Source of the DNA: Solanum dulcamara
Taxonomy: Eukaryota; Streptophyta; Magnoliopsida; Solanales; Solanaceae
DNA: 64,000 nt
Direction: 5' to 3'
Assembly: GCF_947179165.1 (NCBI RefSeq)
Contig: NC_077240.1
Coordinates: forward strand, 57,670,501-57,734,500
Part shown: positions 1 to 11,105 of the stretch, one piece after another
Numbering within the stretch: the first letter of the stretch is position 1
Layout of the letters: each line of letters begins with the position of its first letter
Notes under the pieces: model-generated
Told to the model about the DNA's origin: nothing
What the model saw: only the letters and a program-made list of their open reading frames with translations
Databases searched by the model: none
Translations under genes and position numbers: made by a program

Positions 1-2803
1 TCTGGGATTAAGGGTAAAAACAAAACAAATACTAAAACAATAACAGGAATAAGAGGAAGCACAATGAATAACTACATATACAACAAAACGTAAGATTCCT
101 TCCTGAACCTGAAAGTCAAAAGTACAAAGCTACTACAAAATAATGATAAAAGTCCCAAAAGTGACAAACAAAATCAAAGATTGTCTCAAAAAGTAAAAGA
201 CAAGTCAAATATATATAGATGGAGATAGGAAGATCCCAAAACGCTAAGTGCTCACCCTCATCTTTGGTGCATACTGTAACTGGCCCGAATCAGCGCTTGT
301 AATTGGTGCTCGGACCTACAACACAAACACAGATGCAAAGTGTGGTATGGATACCAAAATAATAGGTACTTAGTAGGCATCATAGGCCGACTGAGCTTGA
401 TAAGTAAAAGTAATAAGAATAGATGAAATCTGAGATAAATAACTGAATAAGATAGGAAACAATGAGATGCACATGGGTATAAGAAACTAAAGGAACTAAG
501 TGTAGCTATCTAAACCTAACTAGACCCCATAATCCCAAAAGGTACACTCGTGTTTAATAAAAACTTGAGTGGACCCCTATTAGTCTGACGGATTGATAGA
601 ATTGCTAAAACTACTAAAAATGAGAAATAGTGAGTCCAGTGCCAGCAAAGTGTAGCTCGGACCTCAAATTGCGGTTAGCCTTCAAATAACCAATAGTATC
701 CAACAATAACAACCCAGCTAAGAAGTCCAGTGCCCTGACCTCGAACCGCGGATGAGTCTCTAGGGGAAAATAAGTAGTAATCTCCAAATAGTCAATATGG
801 ATGGCCCAACTAAGAAGTCCATAGCTCGGACCTCGAAATGCAGACGTGTCTCAAAGGGGAAAGAGTCCTTGATCAGATAAGTCATCTTCATAGGAGATAA
901 ATCTGTGAAGATAGCTGCTACCAAATTATACCATGTCATCTTGTCATTGTGAAACCATAGTGGAACGACATTCATTCACAGATAATCAATTTATCACTCC
1001 AAGCTTGACCTAACCCCAATCTAAAATTATCAAATGAGGCCTAAAGACTCTGATCATCCACGAACGAGCCATAAGAAGAGGGGGGAAGTTAAAAGGTCAT
1101 CCAAGTTGAGGCAACCCCTAATCTAAGGCTCAATCTACCAGACCCAAGTCTGCTATTCCAATCTATAGGGAACTAAATTGTCTGGATCGACATCTGAGTA
1201 AAAGCAAGGCCTAAATACTCCATATAACGCAAGTCTATGGAAAAACTAATCTAAGCTTAGAACAAGGCCAACATTCTCATAATCAATGGAAAGTAAAAAC
1301 TATCAAGGCCACAAGGATGGATGATCGCATTTAAAACAACACCATGATCACAAGTACTTGGTACTACCCGAAAAAGCCTAAAACATAATTTCTATACTAA
1401 TAGGCATGCTCAATCACCTAACCAACGTAAATTATACATAATCCTCATGCTACCTGTAGATGGATCATGTGCGCTCTAAAGTCACAGAATCAAAGTTTTA
1501 TCATTTTGAACGGCCTCTGAATGTTGCTACGCCATAAAAAATAGGTACACAATCTCAATATGGTAATTTTGATACTAAATTTACTAAAAACATAGACTGG
1601 CCAATTTTGGAATAAAAATTAGGAATGTGGGACCCACTTCCATAATTTCGAAATTGACTCTATGAAAAAGTTCCATTTACTACCCCGAACTTGTGTTCTA
1701 AAATATGGGAATCAGATCAGCAAATATCAAAGCATGCAGGAATTTCACAACTTTAAGCTCAACTCAACAAAGGCAGTAGGCTTACAGGTTAATTTAGCTC
1801 AAACGAAGCCTCCCCACTAACTCCTAATAACTCCTATACGATCTCCTAAGAATTACCTACACTTAAGACTTTGAATCACTCAATTTTGCCAAAGAATGAG
1901 AGAGATAGTTGAATTTGAACTTTGGGAATTCTAACTCAAAAATAAACTTGAAATAAATCTCTAGGCGTTGCAAAAGCGACCTCGTAGGTTGCTTAAGACA
2001 CCACCTCAAAGGGAAGGGCCTCGCTAAAGTGAGGATCCTATTGCTTTTGTAAGGGATAACTTTAGTGACATCCTTGTTGCTTTAGAGACTAAGGGTGGAT
2101 TTAGAGACAACACCAGGTACAACTAGTTCAAAGGAGTTTTGAAAGTGCCCAAGTCTTCGACGGGGTGCTCGAAATTTATTTGAAATACCTTGCATGCAAA
2201 TGTGATATGCTACCCAACCTAATTCGACGGTCCGAACTCCATGACATAGTTAAAATTCCCAAGAGAGGTCATTTTGACAAAAAGATGGTCCCACAACTAA
2301 ATGACATTTTACTTAAATTTCACATGGGCCTCGAGATTGGACTGTAAGCTTCGCAAAGCGCACGAAGAGTCAATCTAGACCAAACTTGACATTTCAGAAC
2401 TAACTGTGCTAATGAAATTTTCATCCAAGCGTATTTTTAAATAATGTTGATCAATGTCAAACTTGTGCTAAATTTTAAAGGGCTAAAATTCCTAATGGTC
2501 AAAACTCGCATATAAAGCCTCGGGACTCAAGTGGATCATGCTACTAGCCTAAAATGACCATTTCAGAGCTGATAGAACTATCAGAATTCCATTATGAGGT
2601 TTTCTTCTTAGATTTTTGACCAAATTCAATCATTCAAACCCCAAGAGCTCCAAAATAGGGAAACAAGGTATAAAACCCAAAGGAACAACCACGCAACTGA
2701 ATAGCTAGTGCCAACAAGTCATAAATAACTTGGGGTCACTATAGGAATGCTTTAAAAGATGAAATAAAATGTTAACTCAAAAATGACCTGGAGGGTCATT
2801 ACA
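1..2803 (-). repeat. Ty3/gypsy LTR (E2 family), 3' LTR of a minus-strand element
   Basis: Read on the minus strand, the LTR begins with TGTAATGACC at 2803 and runs off the window near its 3' end. The first bases of the window match the reverse complement of a stretch about 80 bp before the end of the plus-strand LTR at 33402-36656. The region carries the late-LTR block near 240-360 that also occurs near 36190-36340, and no coding sequence. Together with the pol tail immediately to its right it forms the 3' end of a degenerate minus-strand gypsy element. Short reading frames inside it (760-975, 2165-2347) are incidental. Confidence 0.8.
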
Positions 2804-3450
2804 ATATCTACTACTAAAAGAACTTTCGTCCGCAAACATAAAAGTCAAGAAGTACTTGAAGGATCAAATAAGCTGAGGAACTGCTCCTGCATCTCTTGCT
2901 TGATCTCCCAGGTTGCCTTCTTGACTAGACGATGTTTCCAAGAGACTTTAACCATAATAATGGCTCTGGATCGCAACCGCCTCACATCTTTGGCTAATAT
3001 GGCAACTGGCTCCTAAATAAAGGTCTGACGGTTATCTAACTCAATTGAATCATACTGATGCATATACGGATCATCTGGAACATATCAGTGTAGCATCAAA
3101 ACATAGAAGATTAGATGAATAGATGAGAAGGATGGAGGTAAACGCTAACTCATAGGCAACCTCAGGAAATGTCCTCAAAATCTCAAAAGGCCTAATATAC
3201 CTGGGGGTAAGTTTCCCCGCCTCCCAAACCTTATCATGCCCTTCATGGGCGATAGTCAGAGGAATATCATGTCACCAACGACAAATCTCAATAGTTGACG
3301 CCTATGATCCACATATCTCTGGAGTCTACTCTGACCTGTCCTAAGCCTATCTTTAACCTCCCTCACATGAAACAAAGCCTCCTGCATCAATTTTATACCA
3401 CATAGCCTATCACGCCTTGAGCCTACACCCTGGACATGGCTGACCCTCAT
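2804..3450 (-). pseudogene. gypsy pol C-terminus (integrase C-terminal and chromodomain-like tail), remnant
   Basis: The minus-strand frame at 3450-3256 has the integrase C-terminal pattern of a basic helix (RLRTGQSRLQRYVDHRR) followed by a VGD-FL strand, as in the pol tails of plant Ty3/gypsy chromoviruses. Nearer the LTR (about 2990-2820, minus) decayed sequence matches the terminal region that in the sister copies at 22620-22790 and 44600-44900 reads ILDRQV-R-..KEI-.VKV. The piece ends next to the LTR start at 2803, as expected for the 3' end of an element. Upstream pol is missing: the sequence changes near 3470 to another LTR family. Frameshifts and stops make it non-functional. Confidence 0.7.
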
Positions 3451-3474
3451 CAGAAGACTTAACTCGATTAAAGA

Positions 3475-5650
3475 GTAACATCAAGTGGTAATTTTAAATG
3501 GTCACATAAATTTTAATTAATATCTTAAAGTACCCATAAAAATCATAATTCAAATAGCATAGCTTCAATAACGAATATCATAGTTTTTAAAATGACTCAA
3601 ATGACTGTACTCTACTCAATCTATGAAGCTTCTACTAACTACTAAGAAGGTACCATGACAAGCCCATGACTATCTTAATGAAATAGGAAAATGACATAAG
3701 GTTGATAATGAAGAATCTCTCTGAATGGAAAGAGGTCTCATCAAAAGTAAGAGAAGATAGATCCTCAATGGTGCGCCTGTTGATGATCTCTAACACCTGT
3801 ATCTACATCATGAAATGATGGAGATCTAATGACATCAGTGCATGGAATGTATGAGTATGTAAAATGGCAAAAGGAAACTTACATTAGGAATACTCAATTC
3901 AAGAACTCAACTCAAAAAATAACTCAACATCAATGAAGCATGAAATTAAATAAGACAGTGCTTTTAAAATAGTATACCATATTAAATAAAACTTAGTATA
4001 TGAAAATATAATACTTTACTTCTTAGGAAGATTCTCTAACTGACAACCATCATTTATGTTCTAGTGAAAATACAACAAAGCGATATCATTTCCACATCCC
4101 TTTGATACTTTGCCAGGGTAAGGGACATCACATCATCTCTGGATCTATATAAAAGTCCTCTTTTGGGACTATGAGGAGTCACTCGATGAACTAAATGATC
4201 CTATCCTACGCTAACTACATAGTTTATGGGGATTTAGTTATTTAAACTCTTGCCCAAGTCAAAGCTCAATACTACTCCCAAAACATTATTAAGCTCATAT
4301 ACATCGAGTGAGTGAAGTACTCAAAATACATCCCATTTAGTCTCTTTGGACTTTTTACATCATTTTACATCATCTTCTCTTATATTCATCTCTTCTCTTA
4401 AATATAGGTACATCTCATCTCAATCATACATTTGAAAACAATCATCAACTTCTCAAAATATGACATTCAAAATGTATAAAACTCATGTTAAAAAATAAAC
4501 ATCAATGGACTCTTTCAACTCAACATCATACTCATTCAAACAATGAGAAAAGTCCTTCTTTTAATCATCAATAATGTATAGGATGTTTAACAAAAACCTC
4601 AACTAGGGTTCATGTGAATACAAACATGATTCCACAAACTCAAAACATCAAATCGTCAAGTATAATATAATATACATATTGAAGCTTAATAAAGAAGTAA
4701 GTAGTTACATCAAGAATTTACTTTTATGGGATTTAAAACTTGAACTCATAACTCAATTTAACTTTATGAATATGTAGGGAAAGAGGAAGAACTTAGTCCA
4801 ACATTCTGATAGCCTTACATACCTGGAATGAAGATTATCTAGTCAAAAATTGAAGACTTTGCTTGAAAACCTTGAATCCAAGTTCTTCTTCTTCTCTCCA
4901 ATACTTTCTCTCAAAATTTGAAAGTGTTAATGAGAGAAAAACACTTTTGGGTATTTATAATGGACCAATTTTAGTCCCAAAATAGGTTGGGTTAAGTTTG
5001 GGAACAGTGGTGAAAGACCAAACTTACCCTCATTAAAACTCGGTTTGGGTTATTAACGGACCGTTGGAGGTTGTCGTAGAAGCCCAATTAAAAAATGTGA
5101 ACTTTATGGAAATTCCTCACATGGGTGTAAGCCACCTTTCTACGAGTTGTATACCCCTCGAAAAGTCGTCCTTCTAATTCTTAGGAAATGGTTCTAAAAG
5201 AGTCTATGAAGGTGGAGTGTACGGGTTACTTCCTATGGCTCATTCATAGACTTATGGGTCGTAGACTAGGTCATAGGAAAGGACTTGAAGGCTAAATTTT
5301 TTTTCTAAGTATAGAGGGTTTATATGAGCCACTTCTAAGGCTCGTAGGACACCATACAAATCATTCCGTAAACTCATTCCTTATCTCAGAGACCTTGAGT
5401 CTTTGAGCCTCACCTATAATCCGTAGAAACTCCTATGGGACGTAGAAGCTACAAGTAAGGAGGGTTGAGGGAACTCAATATTCTCTAAGTGTCAAGGTAG
5501 CCTACGTATAGCCACCTATGTCTTTTATAGGTAATACTACGAGCCATAGGTTCCACTCGAGGGCACTGGCATTCCACTTTACTTATCTTTCCTTATGTTT
5601 TCTCTTAGTTCTCGGGTTTGGTCAAGTCTAGAATAGTACAGGGTGTTACA
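3475..5650 (-). repeat. Ty3/gypsy LTR (E3 family), minus strand, 3'-truncated
   Basis: The minus-strand start TGTAACACCC lies at 5650. The body aligns by eye with the plus-strand 5' LTR at 36900-38812, sharing the run of short palindromic 'cctacg...cgtagg' blocks and the segment after the internal TATA-like region (3770-3790 against 38400-38440). The 3' end is lost near 3475, where it abuts the pol remnant of another family. The left boundary is approximate. Confidence 0.7.
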
Positions 5651-5760
5651 ATATCTATCCCTTGGGATCATTTGTCCTCGAATGAGGAGTAAGCTTAAGG
5701 ATTTACTCAAGGCACGAATTCAACGCAAGAAATCAAAACATCAATATCAAGAATAACTCA
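5651..5760 (-). other. internal 3' remnant with polypurine tract of the E3-family element
   Basis: On the minus strand this short segment reads into the LTR start at 5650 through TCGAGGACAAATGATCCC and AAGGGATAGATAT, the usual tail of pol plus the polypurine tract found directly before a gypsy 3' LTR. The rest of the internal region is gone. It lies between two LTR pieces of the same family, suggesting that most of the element's interior was deleted. Confidence 0.55.
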
Positions 5761-6126
5761 CTAAAATACTCATACTCTAGAAGGCACTAACTAAATGGTG
5801 CACCTATTGATGGTATCTACGAATCATCCTGCCAACTCATTACTCATCTTAGAAATCCTAAGTCTCTTAGCCTTAGCGATGAGCCTTACCTACAATTCGT
5901 AGGAACTCCCATGGTCCGCAAAAGCTACTCGTAGGGAGGATTGAGGTAACTCAAAATTCTCTAAGTGACAAGGTGGCCTATGGGTGGCCACCTACGACCC
6001 ACAGATACTCCTTTGAACCGTAGGTGCCACTCGTGAGCACTGATCAGTCCACTTCACTTATCTTTCCTCATGTTTTCTCTTGGTTCTCAGTCTTGTCCCT
6101 AGACTAGAATAGTATGGGTTGTTACA
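5761..6126 (-). repeat. internally deleted LTR copy (E3 family)
   Basis: The part 5830-6126 repeats, with substitutions, the LTR start found at 5380-5650, ending in a minus-strand TGTAACAACCC at 6126. The part around 5770-5830 resembles a much later LTR position (compare 3770-3800). The LTR has therefore lost roughly 1.4 kb between the two blocks. It may be the decayed 5' LTR of the element whose 3' LTR is at 3475-5650. Confidence 0.5.
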
Positions 6127-8347
6127 TCTCCATAGACTCAAACCAATCAACCAGAGAGCGACAACTCCTACCATATAAAGCCTAGAACGGGGCTATATAA
6201 ATACTAGAGTTATAGCTATTGTAGTACACAAACTCTTCTCTCAAATAATACTGTGTCATCTCATCATCATGAAACTAGCATGGAACAACGTCCACTCTCA
6301 GATAAATAATTCATCATTCCAAGCTTGACCCAACCCCAATTTCGAATCACTAAAAGAGGCCCAAAGTATCAGATTGTCCATGAAAGAGCCATAAGAAGAG
6401 GGGGTGGGGCGAGTTAAAAGGTCATCCAAGCTGAGGCAATACACAAACAAAAAGTACATATTTAAGGTTTATGTCCCCCTCCTTGTACTTTGTTGTTTTT
6501 GTTTTTAATGTTAAGGCTTGGGGGTGTTGCTCAGTCTCTGACCCCCTCCCCCCCCTCCAGGGGTCATTTTTTTTCAAAAGAAATAAAAAATAAAAATCCA
6601 ACGCTTAATCTACCAGATCCAAGTTTACTATTCCAGTGTACATGGAGCTAAGTCGTCTGAATCGACGCCGTAGTTAAAGAAAGGCCTAAAGGATCCATAT
6701 ATCGCAAGCCTATAGCAACACTAGTCTAAACCTAGACTAAGTCCAACATGCTCATAATCAATAGAAAATAGTAAATTATCAAGTCCATAAGGTATGGATG
6801 ATCGCATTTAAAACAACAACATGCTCACAAGTACCTAGTACTACTTAAAAAAGCCTAAAACATAATTTCTATACTAACATGCATGCTCAATCACCTTACC
6901 AACCCAAATTCTACATAATCCTCATGTTTTCACATAATCAACTTCATTCTAGTAAGAGGCAAGTCGTAGCCTACCTGAAGGCCGATCACGCGTGCTCCAA
7001 AATCACAAAACTGGAGCCTTCCCTTTCTGAACAGCCTTTGAACACTGCCATGATATCAAAAATAGGTACACAACATCAATATGCTCATTTTGATACCAAA
7101 TTTACTATAAAATAAGATGGACTAATCTTGGAGTCAAAGTTGGAATATGGAAACTGCTCTGGTAATTTTGGCATTGACTCCGTGAAAAGGTCTTATGTAT
7201 CACCCTCAAAGTTGTATTCCAAAATGGAACACAATTCGAGGTTCATATCATCAAGAATCAAAGCATGCAAGAATTTCACAACTCTAGGATCAACTCAACA
7301 AAGGCAGCAGGTTTACAAGCAAATTTACCTCAAACGAAGCCTCCCCTCTAACTTCCAAACACTCCTATGCGATCTCCCAACAATTACCCACACTTTAGCC
7401 TTTGAATCACCCAATTTCACCAAAGAATGAGAGAGATAAGTGAATTTGAACTTTGGGAATTATAATTGAAAAATGGGCTTAAAATAAATCCTAAGGCGTT
7501 TCAAAAGTGACCCCGAAGGTTGCTTAAGAGACCACCTCAAAGAGGCGGGCCTCGCTAAAGAGAGGGCCCTGTCGCTTTAGCGACCACCTATCACTTTAGC
7601 AACACTTCCCACGGGGCCCTAGTCTCTTTAGCGACCAAGGGTGACTTGAGCGACGGCACCAGGTACAGCTGGTGCAAAGGAGTTTTGAAAGTGCCAAAGT
7701 CTCTAATGGAATGCTTGAGATTCCTTCGAAACCCTGTGCATGCAAAAAGAGATATGCTACCATACCAAATTTTATATTCTAGATTCAATGACCCATTCAA
7801 AATTCCCATACGAGGTTATTTTAACAAAAAGTGGGTCCCACACCCAAATTTAATTTAGCCAAATTCCACAACGGACCTTGTGATTGGACTGAAAGCCACG
7901 GGAAGTACACAAAGGGTTATTCTAAAATAAAATTGACATTTTGAAACTAATCACACACATAGAATTTTCATCCTAGGAAATTTTCCATGAATGTTGACCA
8001 AAGTAAAACTTAGGCCTAATTTTAAATGCTAAAACGCCTAATGGTCCAAAATCGCACCGAACTCGAGATTCAACTCAACCATGCTACTAGCCTAAAATGA
8101 CCATTGTGGAGTTTATGAAACCATCAAATTTTCATTCTGAGATTGTCTTGTTAGATTTTTTATTTAAGTCAACTGTTCAAACTCCAAGATCTCCGAAACA
8201 GGAAAATGGGAATAAAATCCAAACGAACGACCAAGAGACCGAACAGTCAGTGTCACCAAGTCATTTTATCACTTGGAATAACTATAAGAATGCTCTAAAC
8301 AACAAAATAAATACGTTAACTCAAAAATGAACTGGAGGGTCATTACA
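6127..8347 (-). repeat. Ty3/gypsy LTR (E2 family), minus strand, 3'-truncated
   Basis: The minus-strand start TGTAATGACC lies at 8347, and the sequence parallels 870-2803 block by block (for example 6300-6420 against 960-1085, and 8050-8340 against 2480-2800). It could be the 5' LTR of the same minus-strand element whose 3' LTR fills 1-2803, with the interior replaced by E3-family material, or an independent copy. It carries an extra segment at 6440-6597 that copy 1 lacks. Confidence 0.7.
6440..6597. repeat. ~158-bp insertion inside the LTR
   Basis: Alignment with the homologous LTR near 1105-1120 breaks after GAGGCAA and resumes at the CTTAATCTACC block. The extra DNA holds a C-rich run (near 6540-6560) and A/T-rich ends, including a T run followed by an A-rich tail. 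It could be a short retroposon or a filler insertion; I do not recognise the family and see no clear target duplication. Confidence 0.4.
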
Positions 8348-10409
8348 CATTAGCAACATGTAGTAACAAAAATATATACTAAAAGTAAAGAACTTTTCAT
8401 ATTAATATCTTATGTGAAATACAAAGTATAAAGCTTATCCATTTGTGTTACACGCATCAAGATATGATCTTTGCTTTTCCATCCCTGGCATTCAAAAGAA
8501 TGTTCATATTCCTGTGCAGTTAAGAGAAAAATTTTCTAAAATGTTTTTTGCTTGATTACTCTTTTATAATAATCTAGACTTTGGTACATCTTTACAATTA
8601 CCATACTACAAGAAAATTTCTAAGTTGCTTGTTATAAAATTCTAAGATATGTTATTATAAGTTTTACTACATGCTATAAACTTGTATGTTTCCACAATCA
8701 CAATAATAAAATTGTATGACATTAGTATATATTTTTTCCTATTTTGTGGCTCTCAATTTATTATGTAGGAAATTCTTCAAAGAATGTCATCAAGTGAATA
8801 GACTTTTTCTCCGAGCAAAAACAATAATGAAAAAATATTGACAACTTTTGATGAAACAGAGACATCAAGTGCAACTATTTCTGAGCCTCTTGTGCAGCAA
8901 CGACACCAAAATCAACTTCTCTTTAGTTCCTTACCCGATCCATATTATAAAACTATAATAGTAATTTAGTTTACCAGTAATGCATATAAATTATTACTTT
9001 TTAAAATTATTATATATACTTTTAAGATAAATTTTAGTACATTTATTTGATAAGGTTCAAAGGTATAAAAATCGACTGGAGAATTGGTTCTCACACGACA
9101 ACAATCACAAGAAAATAACATGGTGAATATGTCACAAGGGACCGTGCGTGTACCATGGAGGACACTTGACTACAAAAATAAACAATATAATATTTTATTA
9201 ATCTATTGCTAAATAAGTCTTCTTCCTAATATTCGCCTTCCATATCCTCATCGAACAGCCCACCTATGCCTCTTTATGAAGAAGAGAAGGGTGAAAAAGA
9301 AATTGTACAACTAGAATGTCAAAGGGGAAAAGAACTTATAAACGAACATTTGGATGAAGTGTCTGTAAGAACACTCCAGTCTAAGGGCACAAAACACAGT
9401 AAGTGTCTACAAGAACACTTTTTTATTAATTTATTTTATATTTTCAATGCCTCTTCTTAATTTTGAATATTTTTATAGTTTTTCCAATAAAAAGTCTTTT
9501 GTAAGGTTGCCTCCTTCATGCAGGGCCGCTGCTACAAATTTTCAAAGTATCATGGTCAGGATCGTAGAAACACAAAAGGCACGGGCTTTCATATTCTACA
9601 ATACCCTACTCGACCAAAAAGAGAAGATTTATTGATCTAACCAAACTTGGACAAGAACGATCAGTTCTCATTTACTTTAACTTCTTCTGGCAAAAAAGAT
9701 TCTGAAGGGTACAATGCCCCAGAAGGTTCTAAAGAAAGAGAAGATGCCGAATCTCTAATTGGTGAGGCAACCTTAATAGAGTCAAAGACAGTTTTCAAGC
9801 CTTTGAATATTGGTAAGTGGTCTCCAACCGGTTTTTTGGAGGCATTTACAGGGTCTTCAAGTGACCAGGAGATGACATAGATAACATGTATAATCAAGAA
9901 TGTCTTAAATTTTGAATCCCCTAGTTGGGGAGCCACTTATGATCCAAATTCTAAAAAGGGCCCTTCAGACCTTACACCACACTGGGTTGTGGTAGATATT
10001 TCTATAGGGGTGGATCTTCTGACTTATTTCTTGATGGAAGCTTAATTCTTCATGAGCTTACGCAGGCCTAAGAAGAAAGAAAACTTAGAGGAACATGACT
10101 TGGAAAATTCAGTCACTTACACGATCTCCTTAATCCTCCAAGTAAGTCGAGCACTACTAATCACCCAAATACATTTCCATAATAATCTTACTCATCACCT
10201 TTTCTTATTCCTACATTTACTTATAGAGCCAACTATTTGCATTTGCTACCTAAAAAAGATAAGTGACCAAATGCATAAGCTTATGGCCCATTCTATCAAT
10301 GTCGAGCATCTAAAATCTGCAGCGGTTGTGCTACAAGACAAGTAAAGTAAGCTTTGATCAAAGAAAGCAAGGCTCTCTAAACTGATAATGAGATTAGAGA
10401 TAGATGTAA
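8348..10409. other. unassigned region with gene-like fragments
   Basis: This 2-kb stretch resembles none of the LTR families in the window. Short open segments (around 8760-8930, 9266-9460, 9490-9880 and 9900-10045, plus strand) alternate with A/T-rich DNA that looks intron-like, as in a decayed multi-exon plant gene. A TACTACAAGAAAA motif at about 8606 resembles the termini of plant CACTA-type transposons but has no partner that I found. The segment lies just upstream of the F-box hairpin. Confidence 0.4.
9647..9880 (+). pseudogene. unrecognised gene fragment, 77 codons
   Basis: The plus-strand open frame is polar and Ser/Glu-rich in its first half, then ends with a less biased stretch (GEATLIE, FKPLNIGKWSPTGFLEAFTG) that looks like genuine protein-coding sequence rather than a chance ORF. 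Just upstream, another frame (9500-9620) is also protein-like, implying a frameshift or a splice junction. There is no catalytic motif, signal peptide or membrane segment, and I cannot assign a family. It is probably part of a broken host gene or of a gene fragment carried by a transposon. Confidence 0.25.
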
Positions 10410-10747
10410 GCCATAACCTAGGCCAACAACACACCTGAAATTAGAGACCCTTAGAAGGTGTTGGAAAAATATTTTTCAGGGATCACACCTAGAACTATTT
10501 TTCCAGAGAGCAAAGAGAATGCAACAAATGTTACGAGGGTGTGTTGTTCTTCTACTACTTTTATGTTGCAAATGAGTAGATGGGCCTGGTTGTTCTTGAT
10601 ATTAAAATGTTTTTCTATGAAGCTCAGACTTTTGATGAGAGCATACTAATGCTGGAACACAAATTTGAAATGCAAGATTTATTCCATAGGCAACCTCAAT
10701 AGAATATCAACTACTAGATTTTCTGGTAAAGGACGATGAACATCCAT
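10410..10747 (-). pseudogene. second F-box fragment, opposite strand, with stops
   Basis: Reading on the minus strand from an ATG at 10747, the sequence repeats the F-box start (P-PE-LVVDILLRLP) and YALIKS block, interrupted by stops soon after the LLRLP motif and again later. It is the paired arm of the copy at 10771-10908, in head-to-head orientation, with only about 23 bases between the two start codons. It is more degraded than its partner. Confidence 0.6.
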
Positions 10748-10770
10748 ACTGGTGGTTGTTTGGTAAGAGT

Positions 10771-10908
10771 ATGGATGGTGTTTTTCCTTTACTAGAAGAT
10801 GTAGTAGCTTATATCCTATTGAGGTTGCCTGTAGAATCACTCTTGTATTTCAAATGTGTTTGTAAGCATTGGTATGCTCTCATCAAAATTCTGTGTTTCG
10901 TAGAGTAG
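10771..10908 (+). pseudogene. F-box protein N-terminal fragment
   Basis: From the ATG at 10771 the frame gives 45 codons before a TAG at 10906. It has the F-box core: an L-ED-V-YILLRLP helix, VESL, and FKCVCKHWYALI, the Skp1-binding domain of plant SCF ubiquitin ligases. After the stop, protein-like sequence continues in shifting frames to about 11100, resembling the start of an F-box-associated domain. A functional family member is usually about 350-400 residues, so this is a truncated pseudogene. Its start codon lies at the apex of the inverted repeat. Confidence 0.65.
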
Positions 10909-11105
10909 CATTTTTACCACAAGAACAGTAGTGTCCATCTCCTTATTTGAACTTTAAAGTAGAAGAGAAAGAACACACCCTCGTAACATCTGTTGTATTC
11001 TCCTTGCTCCCAAATAAAGATTCGATTGTGACCCTTGAACATGAAATTTTCCTTCACCTTTTGAGAGTCTCTGGTTTCAGGTTTGTTGCTAGCCCAGTTG
11101 ATGGC

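Larger units (their letters stand above)
10410..11105. repeat. long inverted repeat (hairpin) of two F-box gene copies
   Basis: The left arm, 10410-10750, is the imperfect reverse complement of the right arm, 10768-11105. The innermost 10 bases pair exactly (10741-10750 with 10768-10777), leaving a 17-nt loop at 10751-10767. Pairing can be followed down both arms, for example the CAACCTCAATAG block near 10690-10703, the TTACGAGGGTGTGTT block near 10530 and GCCAT/ATGGC at the base. The right arm encodes an F-box start and the left arm carries the same gene reading away on the other strand. A transcript through it would fold into a long stem, the structure expected for a young MIRNA or siRNA-producing locus. 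Confidence 0.75.

Noticed and set aside
1..8347. One intact minus-strand element from 8347 to 1
   Set aside because: The order is compatible with a 5' LTR, pol tail and 3' LTR, but E3-family material and missing sequence between them prevent a firm join. I list the pieces separately.
10771..10908. A functional small F-box protein
   Set aside because: Only the F-box helix pair is present in 45 codons and the rest is frameshifted, so a pseudogene within an inverted repeat is the simpler reading.
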